Shown: positions 32,096 to 41,144, numbered from the stretch's first letter. The stretch is DNA of 64,000 nt from Paracoccus liaowanqingii (GCF_004683865.2 NZ_CP040761.1:62001-126000); one strand, 5' to 3'. The notes: generated by a model not told the origin, from the sequence alone. Program-made: numbers and translations.

Positions 32096-33298
32096 TTACA
32101 ATCCCCCTTGAAAGTTCATGAAGGCGCGTTCCTGCGCAAAGGCCGAGGCTGCCCCGACCTCAGTCGCGGTCATCGGCTTGGAACGGGCCGCGACCAGCCG
32201 TGTGCGGATGATCAGCAGGCGCACGAATTCGGCCCGCACATAGCTGTTCAGCGCCATCGCCTCAGCTGCATTCGTTGTGTCTCCGAGGCGCGACATTGCC
32301 TCGTTCAGGCGGTCCATCGCCAGCCCCATGTCCTGCCCGGCCTCATCCGCATATTCCGCCGTGGCCCCACCGATCATCGCCCGGTCGGCATTGGCCATAT
32401 AGCTGGCCTCGATGGAGCCGATCTGGTCGGCGGCACCGAGGGCGGCCATGTATTCGCGATACTTGGTCGGGATGATCTGGACGTATTTCCGGGTTTCCGG
32501 GAACGGCGGCACGCCGCCGTGCCTGCGCACGTTGCCCGCCCCGGCATTGTAGGCCGCCAGTGCCAGGATCATCTCGCCGTCAAATTCGTTCAGACGCTGC
32601 GCCAGATAGCGCGCGCCGCCTTCTGCCTGAATGTAGGGGTCATTCCGATAGGTGCTCCTGATGCCCAGATCACCTGCCGTATCAGGCATGATCTGGGTCA
32701 GGCCGTAAGCCCCGACCGGCGATTGGGCATGCGGGTTGAACCGGCTTTCCTGCCAGATCAGCGCCTGCAACCAGCACCGCCACTGGATCGGCGACAGCCC
32801 GGCACGCTGCATGTGATGGGTGTCTGCTGCCGCCCGGATGATGATCTGTTCGACATTTTCGCGCGCGCCACTGAACAGGCGGTCGGCAGCGGCGCTGTTC
32901 TCGGTCGCGTACACATCGGCAGCCGGGGCGGCGCCGTCCTCAAGGCCACGTGCCATGTCCTCTGCCCCTGCCCCATCGTCAGGCAAGGTCATCCCCTCAG
33001 TGACGGTCTCCAGTGCCGCGACCTGCTCACGGTCGGCCTCAAGACGCCTGCGCCCTTCCTCGGCCTTCTGCCGTTGCAGAACCAGGTCCGCCTCCAGCCG
33101 CAGGGTGATTTCCGCCTCACGGGCATTCTTGGCCGGATCGACCACCGGCACCCCCTGCGCCATCGCAGTGCTGGACAGCATCAGGGCTATGAGCGGAGAC
33201 GCTAGGGCGAGGGGCCAGCTGCAACCAGGCCATTGCGCGATCCTTGACGTCTCGCGCGGGCCTGCCCCAAACGTGGGATTAGGATCACCGTTGCGCAT
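32096..33298 (-). CDS. Lytic transglycosylase embedded in a VirB5-like protein
   Basis: A 400-residue secreted protein. After a signal peptide the mature N-terminus reads AQGVPVVDPAKNAREAEITL, much like VirB5 (AQGVPTVDTQS), with a helical stretch. Residues about 170-300 form a soluble lytic transglycosylase domain (catalytic Glu in LIWQESRFNPHAQSPVGAYG, then LTQIMPDTA and LAAYNAGAGNVRRHGG). The last 80 residues return to VirB5-like helices ending ASAFAQERAFMNFQGGL. It looks like an SLT domain inserted into a VirB5-type frame and is the second transglycosylase of the operon. ATG 33298 overlaps the lipoprotein gene. Confidence 0.82.
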   Translation of the reverse strand: MRNGDPNPTFGAGPRETSRIAQWPGCSWPLALASPLIALMLSSTAMAQGVPVVDPAKNAREAEITLRLEADLVLQRQKAEEGRRRLEADREQVAALETVTEGMTLPDDGAGAEDMARGLEDGAAPAADVYATENSAAADRLFSGARENVEQIIIRAAADTHHMQRAGLSPIQWRCWLQALIWQESRFNPHAQSPVGAYGLTQIMPDTAGDLGIRSTYRNDPYIQAEGGARYLAQRLNEFDGEMILALAAYNAGAGNVRRHGGVPPFPETRKYVQIIPTKYREYMAALGAADQIGSIEASYMANADRAMIGGATAEYADEAGQDMGLAMDRLNEAMSRLGDTTNAAEAMALNSYVRAEFVRLLIIRTRLVAARSKPMTATEVGAASAFAQERAFMNFQGGL

Positions 33299-33509
33299 AG
33301 GGACCGTCCTCGACCGCGCCCTCATAGACGCCCACCTGCCGCACGGCATCCTGGCGGGCTTCGCCCCAGAGTTCAGGCAGGGGGCGAAGATCGCAGGTCA
33401 GATCGCCGCGCGCGTTGAAGCACGCGCTGCTGACCGGCTTGGCTTGGGTACCAGCGCAGGCCGACAGGGCCAGGGTCGCCAGAACGGCGCAGAGGGCATG
33501 CTTACGCAT
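33285..33509 (-). CDS. Small lipoprotein in the VirB7 position
   Basis: A 74-residue protein with a lipoprotein signal ending in LSAC (lipidated cysteine at residue 18), two further cysteines (SSACFNARGDLTC) and an otherwise short soluble part. Size, lipobox and operon position suit VirB7, which anchors VirB9 in the outer membrane through a disulphide. It overlaps both virB4 and the transglycosylase gene. Sequence identity to VirB7 families is not evident. Confidence 0.72.
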   Translation of the reverse strand: MRKHALCAVLATLALSACAGTQAKPVSSACFNARGDLTCDLRPLPELWGEARQDAVRQVGVYEGAVEDGPYAQR

Positions 33510-35880
33510 CGTCAAATCCTTTCCAAAAATCGGGGCGGGTTCGGTAGTCCGCGCCCACCAGCGCCTCACCGGCCTTCATGCCGCCAAGGATGGTCAGGAA
33601 CGGGCCGAGAGCCGACAGATCGGTGTCGATGACATGCGAGCCGTCATCGGAGCGCAGCAGGGCAATCCGCGATCCGGGATTCACGCCCATGAGGATTTCC
33701 AGCTCTTTCTGGTTCAGACCGAGCCCGGCATAATCTTCAGGATTGGCTTCCTTGTTCGGCAGTAGAATCTTGGTGGGCAGCGCCTGCAACAGGGTCCGGC
33801 CGTGGGCGGAGGCGTTCAGCTGATGCGCAAACTGCGTCATCATCACCACGACCGTGTTCTGCTTGCGCGCCGTCACCAGCCAGTTCTCGATCCGGCCTGC
33901 GAAGTAGGTGTTATCCAGCGCCTTCCAGGCTTCATCGATGATGATGATCGTCGGGCGCTTGTCCTCGATCTGCCGTTCGATGCGCCGGAAGATGTAGGAC
34001 AGCACCGCCATGCGGGCCCTCGGATTTTCGCTGTCCAGAATGTCGGTCAGATCAAAACCCACAAACTGCCCGTCCAGCGAGAAGTTGTCCTCGACCTCGT
34101 GCCCGAAGATCCACCCGAAGCGATGCCCCTCTGTCCATTCGTTCAGCCGGTCTGCCAGTGCCCCGCCGTCATGGGTGGAGCCGACCAGCTGCGCAAACTG
34201 TGTCCATGTCCGCAGGTTCGGGTTTCGCGCCTCGGCGTTCTGACGCACGGCGTTGCGCACCGCGCGGGATTGTTCGGGCTGGAGTTGGCTATGACCGGTT
34301 TCCATCAGGTGAATGAGCCAGTCGCTCAGCCATTCCTGCCCGGACGTGTCCGTCTCCACCCAGAGCGGGTTGAGACCGGTCCGTTCGCCTGCCTTCAGTT
34401 CCGAATACCGACCCCCCAAGGCGCGCACGGCCATTTCCAGGCCCCGGCGATAGTCGAAGACAAACACCCGCGAGCCCACGCGCTGCGCCTGCGCGGCCAG
34501 AAACGCCGCCTGCACCGATTTGCCCGACCCCATCCGGCCCAGGACCAGCGTATGGCCGTTGCTCGGCTCCTTGGTCGGATCGCCCGCCTCGTGGAAATTG
34601 AACCGATAGGCGCTGCGCGAGATGGTCGGAAACCAGGTGATCGGCGTGGCCCATGGCACATTGTCGCCGCTCTTGCCCATCGCCGCACGATGCAGGGCCG
34701 CGAAGTCGGCAAACTGTTCGTTGGTGATTGCACCCTCCCGGATGCGGAAGGCCCGGTTGCACGGATGCTGGCCGAAATAGACGGTGCGCGCCGTGTAGCC
34801 CTGCGACACCAGCTTGACGCCCGCGGTCACCGCGATGTTGCGGATCATCGAACTGATGCGGGACAGCTCTTCCTCGCTATCCGCATAGACGGCCACGGCC
34901 ATCTGATGCTGTCCAAAGGAGATTTCGCCCGAAGCCAGCCGGTTCTGCGCCTCGCCCAAGGCATCGATCAGATTGGCGGCCTTGTCGTTGATCGCGGCGC
35001 GGCGGCGCAGTTCTCGCGAGATCCGCTCTTCCATGATGCCGTTGTTGACCGGGACGTAGTAGTTCGACACCACCATATCGACGGGCAGGTCCAGTTCATC
35101 GAACATGGTCACGAAGGAGTCGCGGGGAAATTCCTTGATCGAGTAGATCATCCCCACCCGGTCCGGCAGGCTGCCCCCGGTCAGGTAGATCTTGTCGCCC
35201 TTGAAGGTGACGCGCGTGTTGGACACGGTTTCTGCAATGGACCGGTCCAGCGCCGTGTAGAAGGTCGGAACCTCGATGCCGGTATTGATGCTCTCCAGAA
35301 ACCCGAGCAGCTGACCGCTTGATGCGGTCAGGACCTGCGGGTCCATGTGCGACAGGGCGGATTGCAGAAACGCCACGACCTCTTGCAGCTGGCCCACCTG
35401 GCCGTCGATCTGCCGGGCGAGCAGTTCCTGCGATTTGCGCGGCGTGTAGGGGATTTTCGACAGCACGTCAGGACGTTTGATGACGGTAATGGTGATGGTG
35501 TGTTCGCGCAGGTTGGCCCGGCGCATATGTGCCTGCCAACGCCGATCGATCCGGGCCGCAAGCCCGTCACCCGTGACGAGCGGCAGGTCGGTCTCGATAC
35601 GGCGCGAGACCTTGTGGACGGTATAGGCAAACTTGTCGCCAGTCTGGGCGATGATGCTGGCGAAGATCTCTTTCATCCGGTCCAGCATCTCGTCGGCCAC
35701 CGTCAGGCTGTTCAGCCCGGAGATGCGGATGCACTGGAACAACTCGTTGCCCCTGGTGCGGATGGTCAGGTCATCGATCAGCGAGACATAGGGCAGCATT
35801 GAGGCCACCGACTGTTCCCGGCTGGCCCATGCGGGCAGGGCATCGAGGGCGGCAGGCCCGATCCGAAGATCACGGTTCAT
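33502..35880 (-). CDS. virB4: VirB4, T4SS ATPase
   Basis: A 792-residue VirB4/TrbE ATPase with Walker A VLGRMGSGKSVQAAFLAAQA (about residue 450) and Walker B TIIIIDEAWKALDN. The N-terminal domain interacts with VirB3 at the membrane. It has the arginine-containing MTQFAHQLNASAHG segment of the family. It drives pilus biogenesis and substrate transfer. It overlaps virB3 by 11 bases. Confidence 0.93.
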   Translation of the reverse strand: MNRDLRIGPAALDALPAWASREQSVASMLPYVSLIDDLTIRTRGNELFQCIRISGLNSLTVADEMLDRMKEIFASIIAQTGDKFAYTVHKVSRRIETDLPLVTGDGLAARIDRRWQAHMRRANLREHTITITVIKRPDVLSKIPYTPRKSQELLARQIDGQVGQLQEVVAFLQSALSHMDPQVLTASSGQLLGFLESINTGIEVPTFYTALDRSIAETVSNTRVTFKGDKIYLTGGSLPDRVGMIYSIKEFPRDSFVTMFDELDLPVDMVVSNYYVPVNNGIMEERISRELRRRAAINDKAANLIDALGEAQNRLASGEISFGQHQMAVAVYADSEEELSRISSMIRNIAVTAGVKLVSQGYTARTVYFGQHPCNRAFRIREGAITNEQFADFAALHRAAMGKSGDNVPWATPITWFPTISRSAYRFNFHEAGDPTKEPSNGHTLVLGRMGSGKSVQAAFLAAQAQRVGSRVFVFDYRRGLEMAVRALGGRYSELKAGERTGLNPLWVETDTSGQEWLSDWLIHLMETGHSQLQPEQSRAVRNAVRQNAEARNPNLRTWTQFAQLVGSTHDGGALADRLNEWTEGHRFGWIFGHEVEDNFSLDGQFVGFDLTDILDSENPRARMAVLSYIFRRIERQIEDKRPTIIIIDEAWKALDNTYFAGRIENWLVTARKQNTVVVMMTQFAHQLNASAHGRTLLQALPTKILLPNKEANPEDYAGLGLNQKELEILMGVNPGSRIALLRSDDGSHVIDTDLSALGPFLTILGGMKAGEALVGADYRTRPDFWKGFDDA

Positions 35881-36166
35881 AGCTGTCAGCCCCCCATTGC
35901 TCGCGGTTTGTGGTTCGGCGGGTCTTCTTGCTCACCACCGTGACCACATCGAAGAAATGCGGGTCCCATTCGGCAGCAAGCCAGAAGGCCGGATAGGTCA
36001 GCGCCGTGAATGCGAGGGTCCAGAAACTTTGGACCCACACGAAAGCCAGGACGGACCCCATCGACCAGATCACGAAATAGAACATCGGCAGGCCCATGAC
36101 GCGGGCCGGACGAATGAGACCGAGAAACAGCGGGGACCGTTTGACCATGAGGATTACTGACCCCAC
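35870..36166 (-). CDS. virB3: VirB3, T4SS membrane protein
   Basis: A 98-residue protein with two transmembrane stretches (VMGLPMFYFVIWSMGSVLAFV, FWTLAFTALTYPAFWLAA) and the N-terminal KRSPLFLGLIRPARVMGLP motif of VirB3/TrbD. It works with VirB4 in pilus assembly. Overlaps virB2 and virB4. Confidence 0.9.
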   Translation of the reverse strand: MGSVILMVKRSPLFLGLIRPARVMGLPMFYFVIWSMGSVLAFVWVQSFWTLAFTALTYPAFWLAAEWDPHFFDVVTVVSKKTRRTTNREQWGADSYEP

Positions 36167-36471
36167 ATCGCGTTCACGATGACGCTGGCACCGGCGACGA
36201 TGGCGATACCGGCAACGACATAGACGACGGTGCGGAAATCGACGTAGCCCATCAGCCAGGCAGCCCCGATGCCGATCACCGCCAGCGTGGCCATGGCCCG
36301 ACCAAGCGGGCCGGTCAGTGTGGTGGCGATACCGGTCAGAATGTTGGTGATCGGGCTGAGGTCCACCGTGCCCTGGGCCAATGCAGGCGAGGTCATCAGC
36401 ATGAGAAGCCCGACCGCCAGCAAGGAAAACAGCAAAAGGCTCATTGCCGGAACCGGCAGGGATCTGGTCAT
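36154..36471 (-). CDS. virB2: VirB2, T4SS major pilin
   Basis: A 105-residue pilin precursor with a long signal peptide ending SPALAQG and two hydrophobic helices (LGRAMATLAVIGIGAAWLMG and VVYVVAGIAIVAGASVIV) joined by a short polar loop, the VirB2/TrbC plan. It forms the conjugative pilus. Its start overlaps the virB1 stop by ATGA. Confidence 0.92.
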   Translation of the reverse strand: MTRSLPVPAMSLLLFSLLAVGLLMLMTSPALAQGTVDLSPITNILTGIATTLTGPLGRAMATLAVIGIGAAWLMGYVDFRTVVYVVAGIAIVAGASVIVNAMWGQ

Positions 36472-37088
36472 AAGGTATCTCCGTTCAATCGGGTAAAGAC
36501 GGCCATGACCTTGCGGACGTGACCTTGGGTCTCGCGGTAGGGCGGAATGCCCCCGTGGCGCGAAACAGCTTCCGGGCCAGCGTTATAGCCAGCCAGCGCC
36601 AGCTCCTTTGATCCGAAGCGGTCGAGGAGAAGGAGCAGGTATCGGGCAGAACCATCGAGGTTCTGATGCATGTCATGAGGGTCCACGCCGAGCGTGACGG
36701 CTGTGCCCGGCATCAGCTGGCCGAGGCCGATGGCCCCGACATGGCTGCGCGCCCGAGGATTATAGGCACTCTCGATCTCGATATTGGCGCGATAGAAATG
36801 CCGCCATTCCGTGACCGACATGTCCGCTTTGCGCAGGGCGACGTGACCGCCGTAGCGCACTGCCGTCTGGTCAATGGCGTTGAGGACGTCTTCGCGTCCG
36901 AAAACAGCGCGCGGTGCAACAAAACCGCCCTCCGGTTCTGCAAGAAACGACATGGTATCTTGAGAAGGAGAGGCCGAGCGTTCCGCCTCTGGGATTATTG
37001 GTTGCCCGTCTAATGCGAAATGGCGGGCAAAACCGTTACTCTGTTCCCGGTATTGAAAGGTCCCATCGGACCCCGGCACAAGGACCAT
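36468..37088 (-). CDS. virB1: VirB1, T4SS lytic transglycosylase (start uncertain)
   Basis: Soluble lytic transglycosylase that opens peptidoglycan for the T4SS. The catalytic Glu lies in ANIEIESAYNPRARSHVGAI, followed by GLGQLMPGTAVTLG and LAGYNAGPEAVSRHGGIPPY. The start is a puzzle. The frame upstream of ATG 37088 encodes what looks like a signal peptide (RRFLDGLSPAAFACLFAGL, then TVNASA), yet it has no ATG, GTG or TTG until deep inside the preceding gene. Either a non-standard start, a frameshift near 37160, or translational coupling supplies the signal peptide. Confidence 0.78.
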   Translation of the reverse strand: MVLVPGSDGTFQYREQSNGFARHFALDGQPIIPEAERSASPSQDTMSFLAEPEGGFVAPRAVFGREDVLNAIDQTAVRYGGHVALRKADMSVTEWRHFYRANIEIESAYNPRARSHVGAIGLGQLMPGTAVTLGVDPHDMHQNLDGSARYLLLLLDRFGSKELALAGYNAGPEAVSRHGGIPPYRETQGHVRKVMAVFTRLNGDTL

Positions 37089-37188
37089 GCCCTGCCCGAG
37101 GCATGCAGATGCATTAACTGTCAGCCCCGCGAACAGGCAGGCAAATGCCGCCGGGGAGAGGCCATCGAGAAAACGCCGTGTTGGGGCT

Positions 37189-37590
37189 TCAGCTCCCGCT
37201 CTTGTCCGAAGGGTTTTTGGGAAGTGCCTGGATCGTTCGGCCCCCGGAGAGGAAGGGAATATCCAGATGCGTGAAACCAGCTTCGTGCATGAATGACGAC
37301 AGGCCGTTAATGGTTTTGAAGACCCTGATCTTGATTTCGTCCATGTCATCGACCCGCCGCGGCGTGGTGACAAGAAGTTTTTCGATCGTCCTGTCGGGAT
37401 TGACGACACGGACGGTCCATTCGCCATACCAGACGGACGCTTTGCGATATGCCGCAACCTGGCACACCACCTCAGCGAGGTAGCCGCTGGCGATAAGCTT
37501 TCTGAACCGAGGTTCGGTAACCACATTCGGCGTTTCTTTTTCTAACTCTATTTCCACGCCGGTGGCCCCCCCATTGGTAGGACCCGGCAC
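37189..37590 (-). CDS. First gene of the virB operon, unknown function (133 aa)
   Basis: A 133-residue soluble protein with mixed alpha/beta composition (FRKLIASGYLAEVVCQVAAY, WTVRVVNPDRTIEKLLVTTP). It starts with a GTG at 37590. An alternative GTG about 12 codons in is possible. A TATAAT-like box lies at 37618-37623 just upstream, so this gene probably heads the transfer operon and could be a regulator of it. No family recognised. Confidence 0.55.
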   Translation of the reverse strand: MPGPTNGGATGVEIELEKETPNVVTEPRFRKLIASGYLAEVVCQVAAYRKASVWYGEWTVRVVNPDRTIEKLLVTTPRRVDDMDEIKIRVFKTINGLSSFMHEAGFTHLDIPFLSGGRTIQALPKNPSDKSGS

Positions 37591-38074
37591 CCTTCTCGAG
37601 TGCCCGTGTCCTACGATATTATAATATTGGCAGCAACCCTATAGAGTCACTGATTGCAAATTTCAGATCGCGCGGCCATCAGTAGGGTGAAGCACTCTGA
37701 AATCAAAGCTCTTTCGAGAGACGTGGGCTGCGCGGGCAAAGAGAATGGCGGCATGCAGGCACGCCTGCCTCCTGCCGCTGACGTCCTTGCCACGATCCTG
37801 GGATTTCCCCTGTGCCGCTTCGCCGGGTCGATCTAATCGATGCCCCGACGGCAAGGACGGTGGCAGGTATTCTGAAACATGATTTATGATTAAATTTCAG
37901 TAATCTAGTGCCGGCTCTGAGGTCTTTCTAGAAGACGGTCGCTGATCCCCGCAGGCGCGAAAAGCTCAGAAGGATAGGGTTAAAGTATTTGAAACAGCAT
38001 CGAAGCAGGCCGGCCCGCAGAACCAGCCTCCTTCTTATGCGTCCGGACTTACGCCCTGGAGATCATAGCATCCG
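37591..38074. other. Intergenic region upstream of the virB operon
   Basis: About 480 bases without a supportable gene. AT-rich patches near 37615-37630 (a minus-strand TATAAT at 37623-37618) and 37880-37910 suggest promoters. No clear repeat or RNA gene was seen. Confidence 0.4.
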
Positions 38075-38275
38075 TCACTCGTAGATGACGCTTTCGCATC
38101 TCTCGCCCTTCCACATCACTGCGACCTGACCGGTGTTCCACCTGTAGAGCCATCCCACGACTTTCCGCGACTCCTGATCGAGGACGCGCTTGATCGGGTA
38201 TGCCTGTTCTCGGACACCGGGCACTCCCACCATGTCGCTCTCGGCGGACATCATCTTGCTGCCTTGTAGACCCAT
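38075..38275 (-). CDS. Small soluble protein (66 aa), unknown
   Basis: A 66-residue protein, MGLQGSKMMSAESDMVGVPG followed by a beta-rich stretch (RKVVGWLYRWNTGQVAVMWK). A good AGGAG ribosome binding site lies seven bases before the ATG. Family not recognised. Divergent from the RcgA-like gene. Confidence 0.6.
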   Translation of the reverse strand: MGLQGSKMMSAESDMVGVPGVREQAYPIKRVLDQESRKVVGWLYRWNTGQVAVMWKGERCESVIYE

Positions 38276-38411
38276 CTTTCAGCTCCTACGGGTTTTGCGG
38301 TCCGGCGACACAGCGCGCGCCTCGGACAAGCCATTTGTTCATTGCTGGTTAATGAACTATGGCTTCTGCCCTGATCACGGCATGATGCGAAATTGAGCGA
38401 AATACAACGAA

Positions 38412-40040
38412 ATGAAATCTCGTAACACACTGTCAAACAGGCAAAGATTTTATGTTCCTCCCGATGGTGATGGCAAGGATTTCAAGACGCTCTTCAACCA
38501 TCTCGCAGCTGCCGGTGCCGGGCGACCTGTCGACGAGCACGGGTTTCCACAAGGTCCGTGGACCCCAGACCTTCTGACGGAGGCTATCTCACAGATCGAC
38601 GCGAACCAGGCCGGGATCGAGCTGCGCACTGTCCAGCTCTGGTTTCAGGACAATGACAAAGGCATCAGCCCGGACAATATCCGGTGGCTGGCGCGCATCT
38701 TCGGATGCGACAACCCCGAGGCCACAAGCGCATGGCAAGTTGAACTGAGCAGCTCCCAAACGCGATTGATCGCCCAAAGGCGGCAGCGGCGACAGCCACC
38801 GGCCAGTGATGATCAAGGCAAGGACAGCAGCGAGGAACCAGCAGCCGCCGGTGACGACACGATTGTCCTGGAGGCAATAGATGATCGGTCGTCTGACGTC
38901 CGGCCAGTCAAAGGCTTCAGCCTTGCTCGGAAGTCCGAGGCAATCTTTGGCGGGGGATCATTTCTGGATCTGCCGGCATCGGTCTTTGCGGGGGCAATTG
39001 CGCTTGGATTCATGTCTGTCTTCCTGGGCGTCCACAGCATCAGCTATGCAGAAGACAACGGTGCACTCAGGCAGGTCGGATTTCTTTGGGCCCCCAACTG
39101 GACCCTCCTGTTCATGATCTTCATGCCCCTCTTCCTCGGCTTTTCGAGGGAGATTTTGACCTACTGGAAGAACGAGGGCCGGGCGCAGCTCGTTGCATCC
39201 AATGGCGGCGCAGGGGGCGATGACGGGTGGAGAGCGAAAGTCGAGGCTTCCCCCCTCACCTACTGGGCGGTCTTTCTTGTTTGTGTTGGGTTTGCAGGTA
39301 TTTTTCAATGGATCAGCGTCCGATTGATCCCCTTGTTGGAAGGCGGTGGCGATTATGCATTTGATTGGGGATTCATCGGTATCTTGAGGCCTGAAGTCGT
39401 GTCCATCGCCGCAGAGGCAATATTTACCGCACTTGCCTACCTGTATATGTGCCTGTGTTTTTACCTCTTTTTTGTCGGCCTTATTCTGATTTACACGATG
39501 GTGTATGATTACAAGAATATCAGGAGATTGGTGAATACGTCACGCGACAGGATATTTCCGGATATCGGCAGATCTATCGGGGAGAGGATCATGCGCGGCA
39601 TTTTCAGATGCACTCTGTCGGGTGTCCTGATTGCAATTTGCATGAAGCTTCAGGCCATCTACCTTTTAACGAATAGTGAGAATATTCTGGAGTGGCTAAC
39701 GCAGGACTTCACGTCGGTGGTGATTGGACAGGGCCATGGAATCAGCTTGCACGATTTTACGGCCCCAACACAATATACAAGCCTTCTGATCATTTTGGTT
39801 ACCTGCTTCGTCTTCGTCTCTGCCCTTACCCAGATAAAAATTATTGCTGACGGAGGTGCAAGCTCCATGAAAATGGCGGCAATCATCGCGCTGTTGGTCG
39901 TATCTTATATGACGATCGGTGCATTCCAGGGTTTCTCAATACTGTTGGGAGCTTCGGTTCTTCTTGCAATTTACGGGCTGCTTGATCCGAGGCTAGGATC
40001 AGGGCCCAAGAGCAATGGAGCACGCGTCATTGTATCATAG
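38412..40040 (+). CDS. RcgA-like membrane protein (putative transporter, conjugation-linked)
   Basis: A 542-residue protein. The first 110 residues are soluble (TPDLLTEAISQIDANQAGIE, then LRTVQLWFQDNDKGISPDNI, resembling a helix-turn-helix-like target-recognition domain). A low-complexity linker follows, then about eight transmembrane segments (for example LFMIFMPLFLGFSREILTYW, AIFTALAYLYMCLCFYLFF). This architecture and the partner gene agree with RcgA, described as needed for conjugation of rhizobial plasmids. I recall the family rather than see an alignment, so the name is inference. The next gene overlaps its 3' end by 26 bases. Confidence 0.6.
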   Translation: MKSRNTLSNRQRFYVPPDGDGKDFKTLFNHLAAAGAGRPVDEHGFPQGPWTPDLLTEAISQIDANQAGIELRTVQLWFQDNDKGISPDNIRWLARIFGCDNPEATSAWQVELSSSQTRLIAQRRQRRQPPASDDQGKDSSEEPAAAGDDTIVLEAIDDRSSDVRPVKGFSLARKSEAIFGGGSFLDLPASVFAGAIALGFMSVFLGVHSISYAEDNGALRQVGFLWAPNWTLLFMIFMPLFLGFSREILTYWKNEGRAQLVASNGGAGGDDGWRAKVEASPLTYWAVFLVCVGFAGIFQWISVRLIPLLEGGGDYAFDWGFIGILRPEVVSIAAEAIFTALAYLYMCLCFYLFFVGLILIYTMVYDYKNIRRLVNTSRDRIFPDIGRSIGERIMRGIFRCTLSGVLIAICMKLQAIYLLTNSENILEWLTQDFTSVVIGQGHGISLHDFTAPTQYTSLLIILVTCFVFVSALTQIKIIADGGASSMKMAAIIALLVVSYMTIGAFQGFSILLGASVLLAIYGLLDPRLGSGPKSNGARVIVS

Positions 40041-41034
40041 CTGGCTGGATCGTTGGGACGACCGGCGCGCGCAGCGGGGAAACGCGGTGAAGGAAAGAAC
40101 CGCGTTCCGTCTGGATCCGGAAGTCGCTTTCCCTTCTTTCGAAAAGGAAGAAATTGGCATTGAAGGCTTCTGCGATCTTGCAGACCAAGCCGTGGCAGAC
40201 GCTTCATTCTTCGATCAACCTACAGGGTCTGGTCTGATCTTCGAGTGGCAGAATGGTTGGATTGAGTTTCCATCCGATATTTCCACGGACACCGCGGAAA
40301 ACAACCTTGTCAGGGCCAAGGTAACCGAGAGTAAGTCACAAAAACACGCGCTGATTATTTTCCATCATTGGAATGCAAGCGCGCGATATCGTCAGATCGC
40401 CAGATTTTTCTCGAGACGGGGTATCACGGTTGTCGAGATCGCGATGCCCTATCACTTTGAGCGCAGTCGCCCGGGGTCCCGACATGCGGATTATATGCTC
40501 AGTCCAGACCTGGGTCGGACCATCCAGTCAGTCCGCCAGGCGGTCCTGGATGGACGGAAGCTCATACGCGTCCTGGAGCACCGAGGCTATGAGCAGATTT
40601 CGGTCATGGGCCTGAGCCTGGGATCCTGGGTGGCTGGCCTCGTCGCAGCCAATGACTCGGCAGTCCAAAAGGCTGTGCTGTGTCTTGCGGCCGGAAGTCT
40701 CGCCGATATGGTCTGGACCGGGCGCGCCACAGAGCACATTCGCGCCAGCCTGGCAGGACAGATTGATCTGACCCAGCTCAACCGAGCATGGGGTTCGTTG
40801 AATCTGGAGAACTATGCAGAACAGTTGGCGCGGCCCGATCTAAGGCTTCAAATCGTGCTGGCGCAACGAGACACGGTGGTGTTGCCGCATCTGTCACAGC
40901 CGCTGATAGCAAAGCTGACGCAGGCAGGAGCCCGGGCTGACGTCCTGGAGCTGAACTGTGGACACTATTCGTTTGCCCTTCCGCCCTACATCCTGCGCAG
41001 CGGCCTCCGCACCTTGCGGCTGCTGACAGGATGA
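40015..41034 (+). CDS. Alpha/beta hydrolase coupled to the RcgA-like gene
   Basis: A 339-residue alpha/beta hydrolase. The strand-turn HALIIFHHWNASARYRQIARFF holds the oxyanion region, the nucleophile elbow is VMGLSLGSWVAG (GxSxG), the acid lies in LAQRDTVVLP and the catalytic histidine in LNCGHYSFALPP. It begins 26 bases inside the end of the RcgA-like gene, so the two are co-expressed. Hydrolases next to RcgA-like proteins are seen in rhizobial plasmids. The substrate is unknown. Confidence 0.75.
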   Translation: MEHASLYHSWLDRWDDRRAQRGNAVKERTAFRLDPEVAFPSFEKEEIGIEGFCDLADQAVADASFFDQPTGSGLIFEWQNGWIEFPSDISTDTAENNLVRAKVTESKSQKHALIIFHHWNASARYRQIARFFSRRGITVVEIAMPYHFERSRPGSRHADYMLSPDLGRTIQSVRQAVLDGRKLIRVLEHRGYEQISVMGLSLGSWVAGLVAANDSAVQKAVLCLAAGSLADMVWTGRATEHIRASLAGQIDLTQLNRAWGSLNLENYAEQLARPDLRLQIVLAQRDTVVLPHLSQPLIAKLTQAGARADVLELNCGHYSFALPPYILRSGLRTLRLLTG

Positions 41035-41084
41035 TCCGTCAAAGAATGACTTCCTAGGCGTTGCCAAACCGCTCCCCAGGGCCC

Positions 41085-41118
41085 TATACGATCTTATACT
41101 GATGACAGTCATCGTATA
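41085..41118. promoter_or_regulatory. Nested palindromes upstream of the TrbM-like gene
   Basis: Outer arms TATACGAT and ATCGTATA (8 bases, 18-base spacer), with an inner palindrome GATGAC-A-GTCATC (41101-41113). The two share the half ATC(G). It sits 27 bases before the start codon, where a repressor or quorum-type activator could bind. Confidence 0.55.
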
Positions 41119-41144
41119 AGTTCGTCCGTTCTGGGAGAGTGGCT

